The notes beneath the pieces are model-generated. The model worked only from the letters and a program-made list of their open reading frames with translations, had not been told where the DNA came from and did not search any database. Positions 1 through 7,172 of a stretch of DNA of 64,000 nt are shown piece after piece (within the stretch, counting starts at the first letter, position 1; every line of letters starts with the position of its first letter). The stretch is from the NCBI GenBank assembly GCA_964648335.1, contig CAZYLZ010000003.1:23346-87345 (forward strand), read 5' to 3'. The position numbers and the translations under genes are program-made. The DNA comes from CAZYLZ01 sp964648335. GTDB lineage: Bacteria > Patescibacteriota > Minisyncoccia > Phycocordibacterales > UBA2100.

Positions 1-1
1 A

Positions 2-598
2 GCATGGTTTATCCGCAAGGACGGATCTCGGATCTCGAACGACCAGATACTATTCAGCTGGAAACGCAACGGGATTCTTCTCACAACATTGTCCGGAGTA
101 GGAAAGAGCACCTTAACAATGCCGGCCCCCCAGCTACACGCCGATGACAGTCTCTCAGTCACTGCCTCGAGCCGGGACGGATCATTCGAGGGTAATTCGA
201 TAGTCGTCATCCCATCTGCTTCCGTACAACCCGTCTTATACCCGACATCGCCAACCGGCGGTGTCTCGTACATTTCAGCACTCGGTGAATCGGTTACGGT
301 CATCGACAGCGAAACGACGGTCGTCGCTGAACTATATTTTGCAAGCATACGTAACCGCAATGACGCGCAGATGCAATACCAATGGTCGGTCAACGGCGAG
401 GTGTCACGACCGGAATCAGAAGCATCTAAACTCACGATCGCGCTTGCCAACACCGGTGCCGTCACAGCGAAAATCACTCTTGCCGTCAATCATGCTGCCA
501 ATATCTTACAAGCGGCTACTCGTACTTGGATACTCAATCTCGACTCGCGCGGGATTCCATCGACAGCAGCCGATCCGTTCACCTCATCAGTGCTATGA
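2..598 (+). CDS. Exported Ig-like (PKD-type) protein, 5' end cut off
   Basis: The frame is open from the first bases of the window, so the start lies upstream; the TTG at 89 is only an internal candidate. The visible 198 residues are Ser/Thr/Val-rich beta-type sequence with a stretch reading YQWSVNG, typical of PKD/Ig-like modules (W-x-V-[ND]-G), followed by a helical tail containing NHAANILQ. No enzyme motif is seen. The stop overlaps the next start (ATGA at 595), so it is translationally coupled to the membrane-anchored propeller gene. Function is unknown; a surface or adhesion role is inference. Confidence 0.7.
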   Translation, partial: AWFIRKDGSRISNDQILFSWKRNGILLTTLSGVGKSTLTMPAPQLHADDSLSVTASSRDGSFEGNSIVVIPSASVQPVLYPTSPTGGVSYISALGESVTVIDSETTVVAELYFASIRNRNDAQMQYQWSVNGEVSRPESEASKLTIALANTGAVTAKITLAVNHAANILQAATRTWILNLDSRGIPSTAADPFTSSVL

Positions 599-1824
599 AT
601 AAGAACTCGCGTTCGTTTGGATGGACAGGGTTCGTCATCGGACTCGTGGTCATCATAGCGTTAGCACTCTTTGCTTGGTATCTCTACCTACACAATGCCC
701 AAAATCGCCTCGATACTGTCTCGAGCGGCCGCGGTTTTGGACAGAATACAGAGGTCTTTGGAACTCCCATCGGCGCTCTCTCGGTCGTCGGGGTTGAGCG
801 TGGCAAAGGAATCGTCGCGACAGCGACATTACCAGCATTCGCTCAGGCGAGCGCGGCGCCCAGTAGCGCACCATATTATTCTGGATCGAGCACGATAGCG
901 CGATTCGCCGACATCCAGAATGGAAACATCTACGATGTCGATCTTTCTAATGGCAGCATCACGCGCGTCACGAACACTCTCATCGCCAAGGTAGGGGAGG
1001 TGGTGTGGATCGACTCATCACGAGTCCTTTTGCGTGCCGTCGATGACGCAGGACACATCACAACACTCAATGCCTCAATCTCGGGTAGCACTACGCCAAA
1101 AATTCTCACCGGGACGTATCTCGAGGAGGATATTGCGTCTTTGGCAGCATCACCTGACGGGACGATGCTCGCACGATTGGTGCCTACCTCAAAAGGGGTC
1201 GATCTTATTCGATCGAAACCTGATGGATCTGCGGCAAAACGCCTATGGTCAAGCGGGGTACGCGGATGGACCTTGTCTTGGATAAAACCGCGCACTATCT
1301 TTGCCACAAGCCGCGCAAGCGCAGGGGTCAGCGGCTCCTTGTATGGAATCAATGCAGACACCGGGGACAGTACGGCCTATATCGTCGATGTGCCAGGCCT
1401 CACTGCGCGCATGAGCCCAAAGAACGCAAATCTCGTTTATAGCGCTTCATATAGTGACCGAACAGTGCTCTTTTACCGTGCTGCGAGCTCAACAGACGCG
1501 GTACGTCTTCCACTTAAAACACTCGCCGAGAAATGTGTATGGAGCACTACGGAAGCAGACATTCTTTACTGCGCCGTACCTCGATCGATACCTGCCAATG
1601 TTGTGTACCCCGATGATTGGTACCGCGGCGAATTTCACACGAGCGATGACTGGTTTATAATCCATCTCGCAGACAATACTGTTGTACCGCTTTCGGGTAC
1701 CGAATTCGACACAATAGGCGATGTCGATGTAAGTAACCCGACCATCGACCATTCAGGAAAGCATATCGTCTTCATCGACGCAAAGACCAACAACCCATTC
1801 ATCATAACCATCGCAAAGCAATGA
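595..1824 (+). CDS. Membrane-anchored WD40/PD40-like beta-propeller protein
   Basis: A 409-residue protein. I chose the ATG at 595 because it overlaps the upstream stop as ATGA and leaves a classic short N-tail plus one hydrophobic helix (about residues 11-27, GFVIGLVVIIALALFAW). The rest is repeating beta sequence with blade-like motifs such as SPDGTMLA and DHSGKHIVF, as in PD40/WD40-like propellers of the TolB or DPP-IV type. No catalytic serine motif is evident, so a binding or scaffold role outside the membrane is most likely. It overlaps the next gene by ATGA and probably forms a three-gene operon with its neighbours. Confidence 0.8.
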   Translation: MNKNSRSFGWTGFVIGLVVIIALALFAWYLYLHNAQNRLDTVSSGRGFGQNTEVFGTPIGALSVVGVERGKGIVATATLPAFAQASAAPSSAPYYSGSSTIARFADIQNGNIYDVDLSNGSITRVTNTLIAKVGEVVWIDSSRVLLRAVDDAGHITTLNASISGSTTPKILTGTYLEEDIASLAASPDGTMLARLVPTSKGVDLIRSKPDGSAAKRLWSSGVRGWTLSWIKPRTIFATSRASAGVSGSLYGINADTGDSTAYIVDVPGLTARMSPKNANLVYSASYSDRTVLFYRAASSTDAVRLPLKTLAEKCVWSTTEADILYCAVPRSIPANVVYPDDWYRGEFHTSDDWFIIHLADNTVVPLSGTEFDTIGDVDVSNPTIDHSGKHIVFIDAKTNNPFIITIAKQ

Positions 1825-2327
1825 AACAAAATCCGCTCATAGAACGAATGAAGGGTGCCCGGCTCGCATATCCCACGTTCCTGGTGAGTGATTTTCAGAA
1901 CGCAAACCTGTTTAAAAACATGACGGCGGCCAACGACCTTTCAGGTTTTATAAACGGCATTTTCAAGATAGCTATCGTTGTTGGCGCAATGCTCGCGGTA
2001 TTGCGCCTGGTTTACGCAGGATTCCTCTATATGGGGACCGATATTTTCGATAAGAAAGGGGCAGCGAAAGAGGCCATCCAGAATGCACTGATCGGCCTTC
2101 TCCTTCTCGTCACGACATACATCTTACTCAACCAGATAAATCCCGACATCCTCAACCTTAATATCACCCAGAACCTAAAGGCTCCCTCCACAGCAAACGA
2201 CCCTTCGACACCCCAAAGCGCGGGTACCGCCTCATCTGCGGCGACCTACCAAGCACCGAACATCATCACTGATCCAATAAGTGGTGAATCAAAATATTGC
2301 TCGCTGGACACTGGAATCTGTCAATAG
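1821..2327 (+). CDS. VirB2/TrbC-like (T4SS-type) pilin
   Basis: A 168-residue protein with the ATG overlapping the previous stop. It has an N-terminal segment, two hydrophobic helices (about residues 48-74 and 89-107) separated by a short charged loop (GTDIFDKKGAAKEAIQNA), and a Ser/Thr/Pro-rich tail with two Cys. The two-helix plus basic-loop layout is that of VirB2/TrbC pilins, a family common in CPR genomes next to exported proteins. No VirB4 or other T4SS genes are in the window. It ends 6 nt before the convergent jag gene. Confidence 0.7.
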   Translation: MKQNPLIERMKGARLAYPTFLVSDFQNANLFKNMTAANDLSGFINGIFKIAIVVGAMLAVLRLVYAGFLYMGTDIFDKKGAAKEAIQNALIGLLLLVTTYILLNQINPDILNLNITQNLKAPSTANDPSTPQSAGTASSAATYQAPNIITDPISGESKYCSLDTGICQ

Positions 2328-2333
2328 CCCGGA

Positions 2334-2786
2334 CTACGCAGCTTTGTACTTGATGACGACGCGACGATTCTTTCCTTCGCCTTGTGACTCCGTTTTGAGA
2401 TCCTGCATTTCACCGAGCGTCGCATGTACGATGAGTCTCTCGTAGGCACTCATTGGGGGGAGCTCTACATCGTACTGAAAAGACCGAGCTCGTTCAGCCA
2501 TCATCTTTGCACGTGTTTGGATCTCTTGGATTTGTTCTTTACGGAAACCGTTTACGTCCACTGTGTAGTGCTCACTCTCGATACCACGATGCTCCGCTAT
2601 CTTCTTTATTATCAGCTCGAAGGCGCGCAATGTCTCACCACGAGGTCCGATGAGAGCTCGCGGGTCGGGAACAAGGATAGAAAACAAGGTTTGCCCGGCC
2701 ATAGTCTCGACAACCACAGAATCTGGCGTAACTCCTAGGGTGACCAACAGTTCTGTTATGACGGTTTGTATCAGTGTTGTATCCAT
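2334..2786 (-). CDS. khpB: Jag/KhpB-type RNA-binding protein (KH + R3H)
   Basis: 150 residues. A KH domain with the GxxG loop (LIGPRGETL, about residue 40) is followed by an R3H domain (SAYERLIVHATL, about residues 112-123) carrying the Arg and His that name it. The N-terminal Jag_N domain of Firmicutes Jag (about 200 residues or more) is missing, so this is a short form. Jag/KhpB binds RNA and is usually encoded beside yidC, as here: yidC ends 3 nt upstream. It is the last gene of the minus-strand rpmH-rnpA-yidC-jag operon leading away from the origin. Confidence 0.9.
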   Translation of the reverse strand: MDTTLIQTVITELLVTLGVTPDSVVVETMAGQTLFSILVPDPRALIGPRGETLRAFELIIKKIAEHRGIESEHYTVDVNGFRKEQIQEIQTRAKMMAERARSFQYDVELPPMSAYERLIVHATLGEMQDLKTESQGEGKNRRVVIKYKAA

Positions 2787-2789
2787 ATA

Positions 2790-3530
2790 TTATGCTTGTG
2801 TTTCGTGATTCTCGCGGCGTACCAGGTATTCCTGCACTAAAGAGAATAGGTTACTCACCGTTAGGTAGAGAGCGACGCCTGCGCTCGCTTTGTATGCGAT
2901 AAATCCCACTATAAGTGGAAGGACGTATCGCATTTGGAGGCTCATACTGCGGGCGAAATCGTCCTGAAAGGATGGTGGAGCGTCTTTCTTTGGTGGTGTT
3001 GCAGCCGGTGTTGCAAGCCATGCGTACGCCATTTGGGATGCCGCAGCTGTTATCGCCAGTATAATGCTTGGAACCGCGAGATTCACAAGGCCGATAAACA
3101 ACATATTGACCTCTCCAGGAACCGGCACGAATGAATACAGGAGTGTCGGATCGATTACGGGGAGGTGTCCTTTAAAAAAGACCCAGTAGAGACCTATGAT
3201 GATCGGTAATTGAACCAGAATAGGGACAAGACCCGAAAGAGGGTGGATATTGTGCTCTTTATAGAGCTCGAGCATCTTTTTTGCCTGTTCTTCTTTATTT
3301 TGGTACTTACGCTTCAGTTCTTCGAGCTTAGGCGCAAGCTTTTTCATCTCGATCTGGGTGCGTGTCGCTTCGCGAGCGATAGGGAACAGTATGAATTTAA
3401 CGAGGAGTGTGAGTGCAATCGTCGCAAGTCCCACATCATGGTTTGGTACCACTGATATGAGAGTAACCAAACCATTGTAGAGAGGAACGAAAATCGCACT
3501 ATGGAAAGCGGCAGAAATCATCCTGCGCAT
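2790..3530 (-). CDS. yidC: Membrane protein insertase YidC
   Basis: 246 residues, the length of Gram-positive/CPR YidC without the large periplasmic domain of E. coli. It has five hydrophobic segments: near the N-terminus, 33-51, 103-120, 142-166 and 203-220. A cytoplasmic hairpin of Lys/Glu-rich helix (EMKKLAPKLEELKRKYQNK) lies between the first core helices. The Arg usually found in the hydrophilic groove (ILIRLLILP in SpoIIIJ) is replaced by Lys (LLVKFILFP), which keeps the charge. The start could also be the ATG 9 nt downstream. It inserts membrane proteins with or after SecYEG; location between rnpA and jag is canonical. Confidence 0.95.
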   Translation of the reverse strand: MRRMISAAFHSAIFVPLYNGLVTLISVVPNHDVGLATIALTLLVKFILFPIAREATRTQIEMKKLAPKLEELKRKYQNKEEQAKKMLELYKEHNIHPLSGLVPILVQLPIIIGLYWVFFKGHLPVIDPTLLYSFVPVPGEVNMLFIGLVNLAVPSIILAITAAASQMAYAWLATPAATPPKKDAPPSFQDDFARSMSLQMRYVLPLIVGFIAYKASAGVALYLTVSNLFSLVQEYLVRRENHETQA

Positions 3531-3563
3531 TCTATCTCACAAACCATGACCTGCACAGTCTTA

Positions 3564-3890
3564 TTAGGCTATCGCAGAGAACATCCGTGTCATCTCGGCC
3601 TTAATATCACTAAAAGGGGCAGTAAAAACTGTCTTGTTAAGCGAAATAACCCCAATAATAGGGGAGGTAAGGGTAGGACTTGCCTGTGTCAGGGCCTCGC
3701 GAACCCGGCGCTTGGCACGATTGCGGTCTACCGAGAGCGGGGCGACCTTTTTTGACACAGAAACACTAATATATGACGTATTTCCTTGGTTTTGTACGTA
3801 TGAGAACGAAAAAAACACCGAGGAAAGGCGTTTTTTGGGCTTGATTGCCACCGATTGGAGGAGTGCCGAAGTTGCCCGGCCCAGCTTCAT
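3564..3890 (-). CDS. rnpA: Ribonuclease P protein component
   Basis: 108 residues, normal for RnpA. The family's RNR signature is visible (DRNRAKRRVREAL, about residues 55-67), preceded by the aromatic beta strand FFSFSYV and the strand YISVSVSKK. The protein binds the RNase P RNA and helps process tRNA 5' leaders. It lies 3 nt after rpmH on the minus strand, the usual arrangement, and upstream of yidC. The gene for the RNA subunit (rnpB) was not recognised in this window. Confidence 0.93.
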   Translation of the reverse strand: MKLGRATSALLQSVAIKPKKRLSSVFFSFSYVQNQGNTSYISVSVSKKVAPLSVDRNRAKRRVREALTQASPTLTSPIIGVISLNKTVFTAPFSDIKAEMTRMFSAIA

Positions 3891-3893
3891 AAC

Positions 3894-4031
3894 CTAAACC
3901 TGGGTCAGCTTTGCGCGACCCTTCTGGCGACGGCGCTTGAGAAGCCTGCGACCCGACGCAGTCTTGTTGCGGTTCATAAAACCGTGTGCACTGCTTCGCT
4001 TCTTCTTCTTTGGCTGGTATGTTCTGCTCAT
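3894..4031 (-). CDS. rpmH: Ribosomal protein L34
   Basis: 45 residues beginning MSRTYQPKKKKRSSAHGF and continuing with the L34 signature FMNRNKTASGRRLLKRRRQKGR. Compared with the usual start (MKRTYQPSKRKR) the N-terminus is a little altered, but the GFMxR..T..GR..L..RR..GR pattern is intact. It is the first gene of the minus-strand operon. A good promoter ends 6 nt before the ATG, so the mRNA is probably leaderless. Confidence 0.95.
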   Translation of the reverse strand: MSRTYQPKKKKRSSAHGFMNRNKTASGRRLLKRRRQKGRAKLTQV

Positions 4032-4037
4032 AAACGC

Positions 4038-4066
4038 ATCATACCTCTAATGGGATAAAATTTCAA
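4038..4066 (-). promoter_or_regulatory. rpmH promoter
   Basis: On the minus strand TTGAAA (4061-4066), a 17-bp spacer and TATGAT (4038-4043). The ATG of rpmH begins 6 nt after the -10 box, so transcription should start at or within a few bases of the start codon. Confidence 0.7.
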
Positions 4067-4127
4067 TAGCTTGGCCATTAGTATGGATTCTCTGTCTATT
4101 TCGTCGGATAAGGGGTTGTCCTTTGAG

Positions 4128-4136
4128 TTATACACA
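4128..4136 (+). promoter_or_regulatory. DnaA box upstream of dnaA
   Basis: TTATACACA, one change from the TTATCCACA consensus. It is in the rpmH-dnaA spacer and could serve DnaA autoregulation. Confidence 0.55.
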
Positions 4137-4192
4137 GGTTACCCACACCTTTAAGCTCCATAGGGGTCAATAGGCGATTGAAAGCGATTAGG

Positions 4193-4198
4193 TATAAT
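4193..4198 (+). promoter_or_regulatory. dnaA promoter -10 box
   Basis: A perfect TATAAT, 20 nt before the ATG at 4219. No clear -35 box lies at the expected distance. The 4032-4218 spacer holds this box, the rpmH promoter and one DnaA box. Confidence 0.5.
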
Positions 4199-4218
4199 GG
4201 CTCCACCTTAGGGTGCGT

Positions 4219-5565
4219 ATGACCGACAGAGAACTCTGGCAGAATGCTTTAGTGCAGATAGAACTGGCATTACCGGAAGCGAGCTTTCGCACATGGTTCA
4301 AAGGAACCGATATCATCCGCCGTGAAGGGGCAGGGGATATCCAAGTGGGAGTGCCAAGCAAGATCGTAAAGGAGTGGCTCCGCGACAAACATCACAAGCT
4401 TATCCTCAAAACTATTCGTTCGCTTGATGAACACATCCGCTCTATAGACTACATCGTACACAAGACGGTACGGACCACTCCGCAACGTGATTTTCCTACC
4501 GGTTCGGCGTCGCAGACCATGCCGCTCACCGAGCTCTATATCGACAAACGCGACAATCTTAATCCTCGATATACGCTCGAGACCTTTATTGTCGGTCCAT
4601 TCAACCAACTTGCACACGCTGCTGCGCAAGCAGTGATGCAGAAACCAGGACTCGCTTACAATCCACTCTTCATATATGGCAAGACTGGTCACGGTAAGAC
4701 ACATCTCATTCAGGCTATAGGCAACTATCTCAAGAAGTCACATTCGAATAAGAAGGTTTTCTATGTGAGCTCGGAGCGATTTGCTATGGATTACATCAAT
4801 GCTGTGCGGGCAGGTCGAGGTAACAGCTTTAAAGACCAGTACCGTCAGTATGACGTGCTTATACTCGATGACGTGCAATTCATTGCCGATAAGGAAAAGA
4901 CTCAAGAAGAGCTTTTTCACCTCTTTAACGCTCTCCATGACAACAATAAACAGATCATCTTCTCGTCCGATAAGCACCCGAACCATATGCCAGGCCTCGA
5001 GGACCGACTCAAGGGCCGTTTCTCTGCAGGAATGATTGCCGAGATACCTGAGCCCGACCTTGATTCGCGCATATCAATCATCACAGCCAAAGTCGAGCAG
5101 CACGGGTTCTCGGTTCCGCCCGAAGTCATTAAATTCATTGCCGAGCAGGTACCTGGCAACATCCGAGAACTCGAAGGTGTGCTTAACACCATCATCTGCA
5201 AGACACAGCTAAAAGGAAAGATCCTTTCCGAGATAGAGGTGCGTTCAGTCATAAAGAACAACGTCAGGGTACAAAGAGGGGTCTCGGTAGAAGAGGTGGT
5301 CCGTAAGATCGCCCGATATTACGAGATAGAAGAAAGTAGTATCTACGAGAAGACCAGGAAGAAGGAAGTGGTGAAGCCGCGCCAGGTGACTATGTATATA
5401 TTGCGCGAAGAATATGGTGTTTCGTACCCGTCGATAGGGGAGAAGCTCGGCGGACGCGACCACACGACCGTTATTCACTCGTGCGAGAAGATAAAAGAAG
5501 AACTTAAGCGTGACCCAGCTCTCGAGCAGGAGATAATGCACGTCAAGAACCTCTTAGTGACGTAA
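4219..5565 (+). CDS. dnaA: Chromosomal replication initiator DnaA
   Basis: 448 residues from ATG 4219, preceded by a purine-rich AGGGTG; an in-frame GTG at 4213 is possible. Domain I spans about residues 1-80. AAA+ domain III has Walker A GKTGHGKT (154-161), Walker B VLILDDVQF (213-221) and the sensor/arginine-finger region GRFSAG. Domain IV carries the DNA-binding signature GGRDHTTVIHS near the C-terminus. The protein is full length. It melts oriC and loads the helicase. Its neighbours rpmH (divergent) and dnaN (downstream) are the standard origin arrangement, and DnaA boxes occur on both sides. Confidence 0.98.
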   Translation: MTDRELWQNALVQIELALPEASFRTWFKGTDIIRREGAGDIQVGVPSKIVKEWLRDKHHKLILKTIRSLDEHIRSIDYIVHKTVRTTPQRDFPTGSASQTMPLTELYIDKRDNLNPRYTLETFIVGPFNQLAHAAAQAVMQKPGLAYNPLFIYGKTGHGKTHLIQAIGNYLKKSHSNKKVFYVSSERFAMDYINAVRAGRGNSFKDQYRQYDVLILDDVQFIADKEKTQEELFHLFNALHDNNKQIIFSSDKHPNHMPGLEDRLKGRFSAGMIAEIPEPDLDSRISIITAKVEQHGFSVPPEVIKFIAEQVPGNIRELEGVLNTIICKTQLKGKILSEIEVRSVIKNNVRVQRGVSVEEVVRKIARYYEIEESSIYEKTRKKEVVKPRQVTMYILREEYGVSYPSIGEKLGGRDHTTVIHSCEKIKEELKRDPALEQEIMHVKNLLVT

Positions 5566-5797
5566 AAAAATTTGTGGGTAAGGTGTGGATAAGGTGTGTG
5601 TCGGGACTGCCTTTATACACTCCTTGTGTGGACAAAAAGCCAAGTGACGGCATTATACACACAGCTATCCTTCTTTTCCGTGAGTTGTTAGTCCGGTAGT
5701 CCCCAGTTGAAAAGGTAATAAAACCGAGTAAATAAGCCAAAAAAAGACGTTATCCACTTATCCCCGCGCTTAATAGTATTAGTAGTAGTATTTATAC
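5566..5797. other. Probable oriC (dnaA-dnaN spacer)
   Basis: A 232-bp non-coding, AT-rich spacer with several DnaA boxes: TTATCCACA on the minus strand (5584-5592, exact consensus), TTGTCCACA on the minus strand (5627-5635), TTATACACA (5653-5661), TTATCCACT (5750-5758), and weaker TTATACACT (5613-5621). The last box is followed by a short GC patch (CCCCGCGC, 5762-5769) and then a run of triplets (ATTAGTAGTAGTA, 5778-5790) and AT-rich DNA up to dnaN. This matches the box, GC-cluster, unwinding-element order of bacterial origins. No other gene fits the spacer. Confidence 0.85.
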
Positions 5798-6907
5798 ATG
5801 AAAGTAACTTGCTTAACGGATAACTTACTTAAGGCGATTTCCGCATCGGAAAGACTCGTAGGTAAGAAGGAATCGTTGCCGGTACTTTCGTGTTTCTTGC
5901 TCGAAGTAACGAAACAAGGACTTATCTTACGGGCCACGAACCTCGAGGCTGGTATCGAGATAGCAATTCCTGGCGAAAACACCGAACCAGGCACGGTAGC
6001 GGTACCGGCACAGGTACTCGGGAACATCCTGCGTATAACCCGAGGGGATAAAATTACGATATCTGCCGATGAATCGACACTATCGATCGTTGCAGCGTCC
6101 GGAACGACCTCGATACGCGCCGTACCACACGAAGAATTTCCCCCAATACCGTTTTTGGATGATACGAACCTGATTGAGATGTCACGCCAGGCGCTCGTAG
6201 ACGGTATCCAGTCCGTTTTATATGCAGCATCCCACTCAATGGTGCGTCCCGAGCTTGCAAGCGTGTCTGTGAGCTATTTAGAGGGCTCTTTGGTGTTTGC
6301 GGCGACCGATTCGTTCCGATTGGCAGAAAAAAAGGTCCAGACGGCGATGTCGAATGATTTTTCCGATATCCTTCTACCACAAAAGAATGCATCCGAACTC
6401 GTGCATGTTCTTGCCTCATTGAGTGAAGATACTGTATCGATCAGCACCGACGATTCTCAGTTATACCTAAAGAGTATGTCGGCACTCTCAGTACGGTTCA
6501 TTTCGAGAGTTATCGACGCATCATTCCCTAATTATCGCGAAATAATCCCTAAGGCATTTACGACGGAGGCAACTATCCTTACAAAAGATCTCTCGAGCGT
6601 CCTTAAGAAGGCTAAGTTATTCTCTAACGCTTCGCAGCAGGTGAGTTTCCATATATACCCTAAAAAGAAGGTGTTTTCAGTCACTGCGCAGAATCAGGAC
6701 GTGGGTGAGATGGATGAATTGATCGAGGCTGCTGTAACTGGCGAAGATATTGATATTAATTTCAATAGCACTTATGTTGGTGATTCGCTCCAATCGATAC
6801 ATGCTGATAGTCTTACATTCTCTTTTGCGGGAAATGGGAAGCCATTGGTAATACGGCCGATTGGCGACCTTTCATTCATGTATCTCGTGATGCCACTCAA
6901 TAGGTAG
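5798..6907 (+). CDS. dnaN: DNA polymerase III beta subunit (sliding clamp)
   Basis: 369 residues, normal for DnaN. Recognisable are the N-terminal MKVTCLTDNLLKAISASERLV, the loop of clamp domain 1 (LEAGIEI), the conserved LPVLSCFLLE strand, and the typical C-terminus ending YLVMPLNR (E. coli YVVMPMRL). It forms the ring that tethers polymerase to DNA. There is no Shine-Dalgarno; a TAGTAT box ends 6 nt before the ATG, so the transcript may be leaderless. The next gene starts 1 nt after the stop. Confidence 0.97.
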   Translation: MKVTCLTDNLLKAISASERLVGKKESLPVLSCFLLEVTKQGLILRATNLEAGIEIAIPGENTEPGTVAVPAQVLGNILRITRGDKITISADESTLSIVAASGTTSIRAVPHEEFPPIPFLDDTNLIEMSRQALVDGIQSVLYAASHSMVRPELASVSVSYLEGSLVFAATDSFRLAEKKVQTAMSNDFSDILLPQKNASELVHVLASLSEDTVSISTDDSQLYLKSMSALSVRFISRVIDASFPNYREIIPKAFTTEATILTKDLSSVLKKAKLFSNASQQVSFHIYPKKKVFSVTAQNQDVGEMDELIEAAVTGEDIDINFNSTYVGDSLQSIHADSLTFSFAGNGKPLVIRPIGDLSFMYLVMPLNR

Positions 6908-6908
6908 T

Positions 6909-7172
6909 ATGAATCGGATAGGGGATTTCCTTGCACGATTCAACCTTTTTGTCCCTGTAGACACGATTGTCTCGAGGACAATCAGTGATGGAATACGGGA
7001 TGTGACCGGAGTCACTATTGATCCCAAGCAAATAACACATACCTCAGGAAAGGCGTTCGTGGCTACACATGCTGTAACTAAGACAAATATAGCCCTTAAT
7101 CAAAAGAAGATACTCGAAACAGTGAATCTACGACTTAAGCCCTATAAGGTGTCTTTAAGCTCGATCAGTTGA
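6909..7172 (+). CDS. Small protein after dnaN, possible miniature DciA (DUF721)
   Basis: 87 residues. No firm family signature, but position and shape fit DUF721/DciA, the helicase-loading protein often encoded near dnaN: an N-terminal helical part (DTIVSRTISDGIRDVTG), a short beta hairpin (SGKAFVATHAV) and a helix with the LN-type motif (NQKKILETVNLRLKP) followed by a final strand (VSLSSI). DciA proteins usually run ..G.L.V.v.s...a.el...k..il..lN... . The gene is 1 nt from dnaN and its stop codon directly abuts the stop of the convergent PBP gene. The DciA call is inference. Confidence 0.45.
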   Translation: MNRIGDFLARFNLFVPVDTIVSRTISDGIRDVTGVTIDPKQITHTSGKAFVATHAVTKTNIALNQKKILETVNLRLKPYKVSLSSIS

